Of a DNA stretch of 64,000 nucleotides, positions 58,981 through 64,000 are shown piece by piece. The translations under genes were made by a program, and so were the position numbers. Source of the stretch: Scleroderma bovista. Lineage: Eukaryota; Basidiomycota; Agaricomycetes; Boletales; Sclerodermataceae. The number at the start of each line of letters is the position of its first letter. Position 1 is the stretch's first letter. The notes beneath the pieces are model-generated. The model did no database searches. It was not told where the DNA came from and saw only the letters and a list, made by a program, of their open reading frames with translations. Location of the stretch: assembly GCA_037178675.1 (NCBI GenBank), contig JAYMGJ010000092.1, positions 1 to 64,000 on the forward strand, read 5' to 3'.

Positions 58981-61000
58981 GAAAGAGCAGTCTCTTTTCT
59001 TCGTCAAATAGGCAAGTTCGGGCTGCCGACACAGCATCCTTGCACGCAGACTTCCCACCAGCGCTTCAGGGGCGACTCGAGCTGCAATGCTTGCAGGGTG
59101 GATTTCCACTTCGTGTCTCACAGACGGACGGCCTTCAAAGCCAAAACCCTGAAAAGGGCTGGTAGTCTAAAGTCAGTCCAGCTCAATTAAACTATCTCTA
59201 CTATACTAGGAAGGAGTTACCGGCGGTTGTTGTCCATGTCATGCTGTACGTGGCTGGAAAATGTCTGTCCTCCCAGCGGTCTTGCCCGTCTTAGTATGTG
59301 TGTTGCGCCGTGCTTTCTGCATCGTCACTAACCATGGGTTTGAAAAATTTCGTCGCCATCCAATGTTTTCTCCAGCCAGCCGTGACGTCGTTTGAACTTC
59401 CGTTGTCATCCGTAGGCTATTATGGCGGTTAGTCGTGGCAGTACGTGTCTAGAATAAGTTGTGACTTCCATGGCTTTGTGCTGGCGCGCACGTATCTACA
59501 TAGAGCCAGCCCTCCAGTTTTCGAGTCCTAGTGACAGGTTAACCCGTGCGTACGTGAAATATGGCACACCCTACCCACACCCATGCAGACCCGCGGAAAT
59601 TTGTCACATACCCGCTTTAGAGTGCATAAATGCCAATGTTCCGTATATCCAACCCCCGCCGACCTACTGCGGTTCCGAATCAGGCATGATTGGACCTGGT
59701 GATTAGTGCATGGCGTAGGGTGATACTATTACCCTGCAGCTCGTAGAAGTCTCCATTTCTGTCGAGCTGTTCGAGAGCTTCCGAATCGGACTTAGTATGC
59801 AGATACATATCCCTATGAGTGCATTCTAGGAATCACCCCATACACAGAAGATGCTTCGAGATATGTCTAACCTGGGAGGTGGCCCATGGTTCGTGTGAAG
59901 GGATTCCGGGGTTATTGTGGCAAGTGAGAAAGAATGGACACAATGCGCAAGTTGGCCGCTAGATGATGACATTTACGAAATGAAAAAGACCACAGGGGCT
60001 AGGCCCTCAGGCCCCTGGGACAGTTTGCCAGCCTTGCATATTCCAGTTTGAGGTACAGTGGGACAAACTTTAATGGGCCCCTCGTTCAATCACGCACTGA
60101 GGTTTTACCGTGCCCAGGCAGATGCCATACTTTTCGGAGAGCCTTCTACATCGCTCTGATTGCGCCCAAGCTATCGAACTGGTAAGAACTTCTAGAATTT
60201 GTGAGTGCCTTATATTTGAAAGCCATCTGGACTCCCGTGCCAACTGGATCCATGTCTTGCCATGTCTTGCCATCAATCACAATCACAATCAGGTATGTGC
60301 AGAAAGCGAGAAGCCTTGATGACTCTAACGCCTCGTGTCCTTGTTCCAGAATCAGCCCATCAGATACTGATAGGACGGGTTGTGTATGTGATTTGAATTA
60401 TTATGAATCGATGGCAAAGAGCTGGTGCTTAAGACTTGAAGCTTGAAGGGCAGGTGTGGAACTGGAGTGATGAGACACATTCCAAAACCAATCAAACATA
60501 AGGCAAAAGGCATCGAAAATCGAATTGGAGCTGTAAGCCAACAACGTCACTGATCAGCTATAATTGCACTCTAATGGGGGATTGCACGGAGACTGCCCAG
60601 TTGGGATAACCATGGCTCGGTCAGAATCAACCTTTAAAAGGCCATGTTCTCCAGTAGTCATAACCTCTTCACCCCAGATCCATGTATGCACGTTGCTTGA
60701 ACGGCGTTCGCAGGTGCCCCAAATATCGTTATGCCATAAATGAGTGCGGAAATTCCGTTGGAACCAACGACCAGAATGTCGGATCCAACCTGGGCGTAAA
60801 CCTAAATATTCATGGCCAGCGGGCAAAGAAAATAGGTGTTCCTTGCAATAGGAAACGAACAGTGCCGAAGAAATGGTACAGATGGTGACTTGATGAACAG
60901 CCATTGTCGAACTTCGCGCCTGTTCAGAGGATAAAAGGACGGTCAGTTCTGAATGAGTCCTCAGAGTCAACACTCTTCAACGCTGCACATTACTTTCATT
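58699..61000. other. Intergenic region and decayed copies between the duplicated genes
   Basis: The region contains a minus-strand relic at about 58788-58976, an unassigned stretch with no supported gene (59200-60050), and further relic sequence of copy 2 (60070-60970, minus). The fragment at 60554-60973 is a shadow of the same decayed sequence. Confidence 0.4.
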
Positions 61001-61900
61001 ATGTCGCCCGACGGTTGCCCAGGACTTCCCAACGACGGTCCTTACTATATATCGACCAGCGGCTCGTATGTTGGCAATCAGGTAGTTGGCAGTGTGGACA
61101 ATATTGTGGTCAACAACAAGAAAACCGTAGGTCTTTCTACCTCTTCGACTGACTTTATAATGATGTGAGATGTGGATCCAGGCTTTCTACTTGAGATGGC
61201 TCCACAAAGATCCTTGCACCTACGAGATTAATCTTGGCAACCACCAAGACTCTAGCCAATTTGTTCGGAGTGATAAACAGTGGATTAATATCTACAATGG
61301 TCAGTATCAACAATGGGTACTCAAGCAGGTATCCGCCAACACATACACGTGAGTCATTGAGTATCTACTGTTTGATTGGTGCTGATGCTGGGTAGCGTTG
61401 GGCCGAACGGAGATAGCCGAGTTTGGACTGATCCAGGCCCAGGAGGCCCTGCTAACCGCCAGGTAAGAGCTGATCATCATCGTTAGGGTATCGTTTTTCT
61501 TACCTTGTTCTAGCTCCAACTTCAGACGTACAGAGCCGGCGACGCCAGGCAGCAGTTCCGTATTAGCAGTTAATTTCGTGAAAGGAAGGACCATGTATGA
61601 TAGTGCAGTGTGTTGTGTGAGCCGAAGTACTTGCTTTTGTCGCTTGTTGTTGTTATCTACTTGCAAATCCTGATAGTGACCGTATGAATGACATCTGCGA
61701 TAGTTGTGAATTTATAGGTATAGCAGGCGAGTTATAGGCCAGTCCCGGGCAGGAGAACGACACCACGACCCTGCTTGTATTGAAATTTTCCTAAGCCGTT
61801 GCCGCGACCGAGCTTCGTGGACAGCATGCTTTCCTCGTTCCCCAGCAGTGCAAAATCCCCCGCACTGTCACTGTAAATTTTCAGTACCAAGTTACCACTG
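60590..61900. repeat. Segmental duplication, copy 2
   Basis: Counterpart of 57640-58980. Shared landmarks are CCATGGCTCGGTCAG (about 60610 versus 57657), CAACnTGGGCGTAAAC (about 60785 versus 57885), TTCAGAGGATAAAAGG (about 60924 versus 58023), the paralogous gene, and GCA..GnACnACACCACnACC (about 61750 versus 58905). Confidence 0.6.
61001..61573 (+). CDS. Small protein, possibly beta-trefoil, paralogue 2
   Basis: Four exons (61001-61126, 61182-61348, 61396-61462, 61514-61573) give 420 bp, 139 residues. Exon 2 has exactly the length of that in paralogue 1 (167 bp) and all intron phases are the same. The start is MSPDGCPGLPNDGPYYISTS; later blocks are FYLRWLHKDPCTYEINLGNH, NGQYQQWVLKQVSANTYT and RVWTDPGPGGPANRQLQLQT, ending ARQQFRISS. 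The C-terminus lacks the three cysteines of paralogue 1 (CQP.., AC.., FC..), so any disulfide there is not shared. Function is unassigned. Confidence 0.65.
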
Positions 61901-62198
61901 GATTAGAAGGTGAGATCTGGGTGAGAGTGCTCGTGCGAGTACCACATCTTAATTACTTGCAAGTTAAGCCTTGACACTGTTCTACAGTGGACGACAGCGG
62001 CCAATCCTGAAAAGCGAGGTGGATGTGCGAAAGGAAGTCACATCGTGCTCCCTATGTGACATAGCTTTGTAATAAATAAAAGTTTTGCACTCAAGTGTCG
62101 GATCAGTATGCACTGGAGTGAACCTTCGTGCAATGTGACACTACACGGTCACCAAGGAGAAAAGGAAACAACCACTAGCGAACTCAGAAGTTGCATCC
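61574..62198. other. Intergenic region with a minus-strand relic
   Basis: A minus-strand reading near 61735-61890 gives ALLGNEESMLSTKLGRGNGL and FQYKQGRGVVLLPGTGL followed by a stop. It matches in position the LGDKEPNMLTAK relic after paralogue 1 and probably is the end of a duplicated gene of unknown type. Confidence 0.35.
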
Positions 62199-63656
62199 AT
62201 GTCATACAAACCTCGCAAACTCCGTCGACGTTCTCAAGCATTTCCTGGTGATGACGAACAGCCAGCGATCGAGCTTGTGGAAGCCCCCCACACCGACAAC
62301 ATCGAAGGTTCTCAGGCCAACGGGTCAGAGGAACTCACAGACGAACAAAGGGAAGAGCTCGAGGTTTGGAACACATTCAAGGAAGAAAACCATGAAGGTG
62401 ACAACGTCTTTGGTGTATTGCTTGATCGTTCATAACCGTTACAGTCCTCGAACAACTGCCCCTATCTCTCCACAGACAGCTGAAACTCATCCGTGAACTG
62501 GACGTCCAAAATGAAGGTGCACTCATATAGTCGTGATCCATTCTCCAGCTCATTGTCACGTTATTTAAAGCATCTCATGTGGAACTACTTTCATCAGTGA
62601 GAAGATACGCAGAATTCCGAAAACACTTCGTGCGACAGACAATAGCTCTCGATGGCCAGTTTCAGGAACTCCGCAGTCTAACCAATCAGCCAGTTGATTC
62701 AAATGGAAACTCTCAGGTTCCGGTCAACGGGAGTGACGGTGGTGTTGCCAATGCATCGAGCTGTACACATACTACGTTATTCCAGCCTGAACCTGGTGAG
62801 ACAACGCAAAGTATTCTTCAACACATTGCACAGGTCTCCGAGGAATCGCTGAGAACCGCAGAGGAGAAAGTGAGCATAGCCCAGACAGCCTACGAAACGG
62901 TATGTGGTATCAAAACTTGATCAAAACTCTCTTGCTCATAAAGTGGATCAGGTAGACAGACAGATCAGGCTTCTGGACCAAGCGATCAAGGAACAAGAAG
63001 CAGCCATTTCCCTAGGCATGCGCCCCGGTACGCATCTTGCCCCCATTCTCTTACCGGACATAGTGGCGGTACCAAGGTGGGCGCGTCCATCGCGCGTCGA
63101 ACACAGTCCGCTCGCTCTTACACCCGAACCCGAACCCCCCTCCGCTCCAATTGTCTTCAACGAGCCCGTCCCTGTTGTTCCTCCCTCTGTCAAGAAGGGG
63201 AAAAAACACGTTTCCCATGAACTGGAACCGAAGGAAGAACCAGCAGCCGCTGTACCCGTGGAGGCGCCAAAGACCCGGAGAGGTGTCAAATTGACACTTT
63301 CTGCTCCTCCTCCAGGTCCAAGTGGTGGACCACCGCTCTTCCCCGATCCAAATGAAAAGAGGTACTGTTATTGCAACCAGGTATCATTTGGAACGGTAGG
63401 TCTTACGATCGTAACCACTGATGTCGGAGCAAAATTGGCTCACCCCGCCGACTATAAGATGATCGCTTGTGATAACGAGAGTTGCAAGCTGGAGTGGGTA
63501 TGTTTGACATGTTTTCAATGGATGTTCACTCAGGAACATCTCCACTAGTTCCATCTCGGATGCACGGGCCTCTCCGAACTGCCTAGCAAGAAGTCGAAGT
63601 GGTACTGCCGTGATTGTAAGCCAAAGATGACACACAAAGGCAAACCGCGATCCTGA
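62199..63656 (+). CDS. ING-family protein with C-terminal PHD finger (Yng/Pho23-like)
   Basis: Six exons (62199-62397, 62445-62516, 62571-62899, 62952-63395, 63459-63497, 63549-63656) give 1191 bp, 396 residues. After a basic N-terminus (MSYKPRKLRRRSQ) the ING helical region reads VLEQLPLSLHRQLKLIRELD, HVELLSSVRRYAEF and TVDRQIRLLDQAIKEQEA. A proline-rich linker with a basic patch (KKGKKH) follows. The PHD finger at the C-terminus has the ING signature: RYCYCNQVSFGTMIACDNES, CKLEWFHLGCTGLSELPSKK, KWYCRDCKPK. ING PHD fingers bind trimethylated H3K4, and ING proteins are subunits of histone acetyltransferase or deacetylase complexes (NuA4, NuA3, Rpd3L). Which complex cannot be decided here. The protein should be nuclear. 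Confidence 0.85.
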
Positions 63657-63729
63657 TTACAACTACTGTCTGGTATTATTTCATGCACCTATCCATTAGT
63701 ATCGATCATTGTACATCGCAAAGCGTAGA

Positions 63730-64000
63730 TCAGTCTGAAGTGACATTCATGTTGAGTTTGTTTGCAAGTGTTTCCATGTACACTTCTGTAGGAGGAAAGT
63801 AATTTGAGGTTGTGCATGAAGTCTGATCGTGACGAAATCAAACCTGTTTCATGTCGAAGTTTCCAGTATTCGGTGAGGAGCTCGTTTAGTTCTGCCTCGC
63901 TTTTCTTCAAATGTTCTGTCATCTGCCAGCATGTATTAGAAGTGTCCTTGTGGCAGCCGTAATATCATGAAGAAGCGAACCTTTGCTTCAACCTCATCGG
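63730..64000 (-). CDS. 3' end of a coiled-coil protein gene (partial)
   Basis: Minus-strand exons at 63981-64000 (continuing outside), 63922-63844 and 63785-63730 are separated by 58-bp introns with good borders. The C-terminus reads DEVEAK, MTEHLKKSEAELNELLTEYW, KLRHETEVYMETLANKLNMN, VTSD then TGA (63730-63732). It is a heptad-like coiled coil. The family is not recognised from this short end. It converges on the ING gene with 73 bp between stops. Confidence 0.6.

Overview
The window looks like a chromosome segment of an agaricomycete (mushroom-forming basidiomycete). Genes are split by many introns of about 45-60 bp with GT(A/G)..(C/T)AG borders. The mobile elements are chromodomain-bearing Ty3/gypsy elements and Plavaka-type DNA transposons. 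The host genes recognised (a fungal MFS sugar transporter, a Laa1/HEATR5 HEAT-repeat protein, an ING-PHD protein, a TKL-type kinase) fit that lineage. I saw no tRNA, rRNA or CRISPR array.

Layout. (a) About 1-43.5 kb is a transposon island. It starts with the 3' end of a Ty3/gypsy element (1-2149) abutting a second LTR (2153-3395). A decayed gene of unknown type (about 3.7-13.4 kb) is split by a complete 7.3-kb Ty3/gypsy element (5213-12539) with 580/641-bp LTRs and a TCCAG duplication. At 14.2-16.4 kb a 283-bp solo LTR carries two further solo LTRs; all three have 5-bp target duplications. That nest sits in the N-terminal zinc finger of a Plavaka transposase relic, whose N-terminal half ends near 17.5 kb and whose apparent C-terminal half is at 31.1-33.5 kb. 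Between the halves lie tandem repeats, a truncated gypsy element (LTR plus gag, 18.4-20.6 kb) and a 10.4-kb inverted-repeat (foldback) element (20709-31071) full of mirrored minisatellites. At 33.9-35.8 kb are duplicated, broken pieces of a DEAH-box splicing-helicase gene. At 36.7 kb is an empty copy of the 288-bp LTR. At 37487-43541 is an apparently intact two-gene Plavaka transposon: transposase on the minus strand and a DUF6532-like gene on the plus strand.

(b) About 43.8-64 kb is host gene space: the sugar transporter (43823-45796), Laa1/HEATR5 (46158-53080, 18 exons, 2007 codons), a minus-strand kinase-like gene with an MLKL-NTD-like N-terminal region and a mutated catalytic aspartate (53132-55470), a segmental duplication carrying two paralogous small-protein genes (58107-58698 and 61001-61573), an ING-PHD gene (62199-63656) and the 3' end of a coiled-coil gene (63730-64000, minus).

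Exon models for the sugar transporter, Laa1, the Plavaka transposase, the two small proteins and the ING gene were built by hand from splice signals. Each sums to a whole number of codons without internal stops. Family names rest on motif recognition by eye; no database search was possible.
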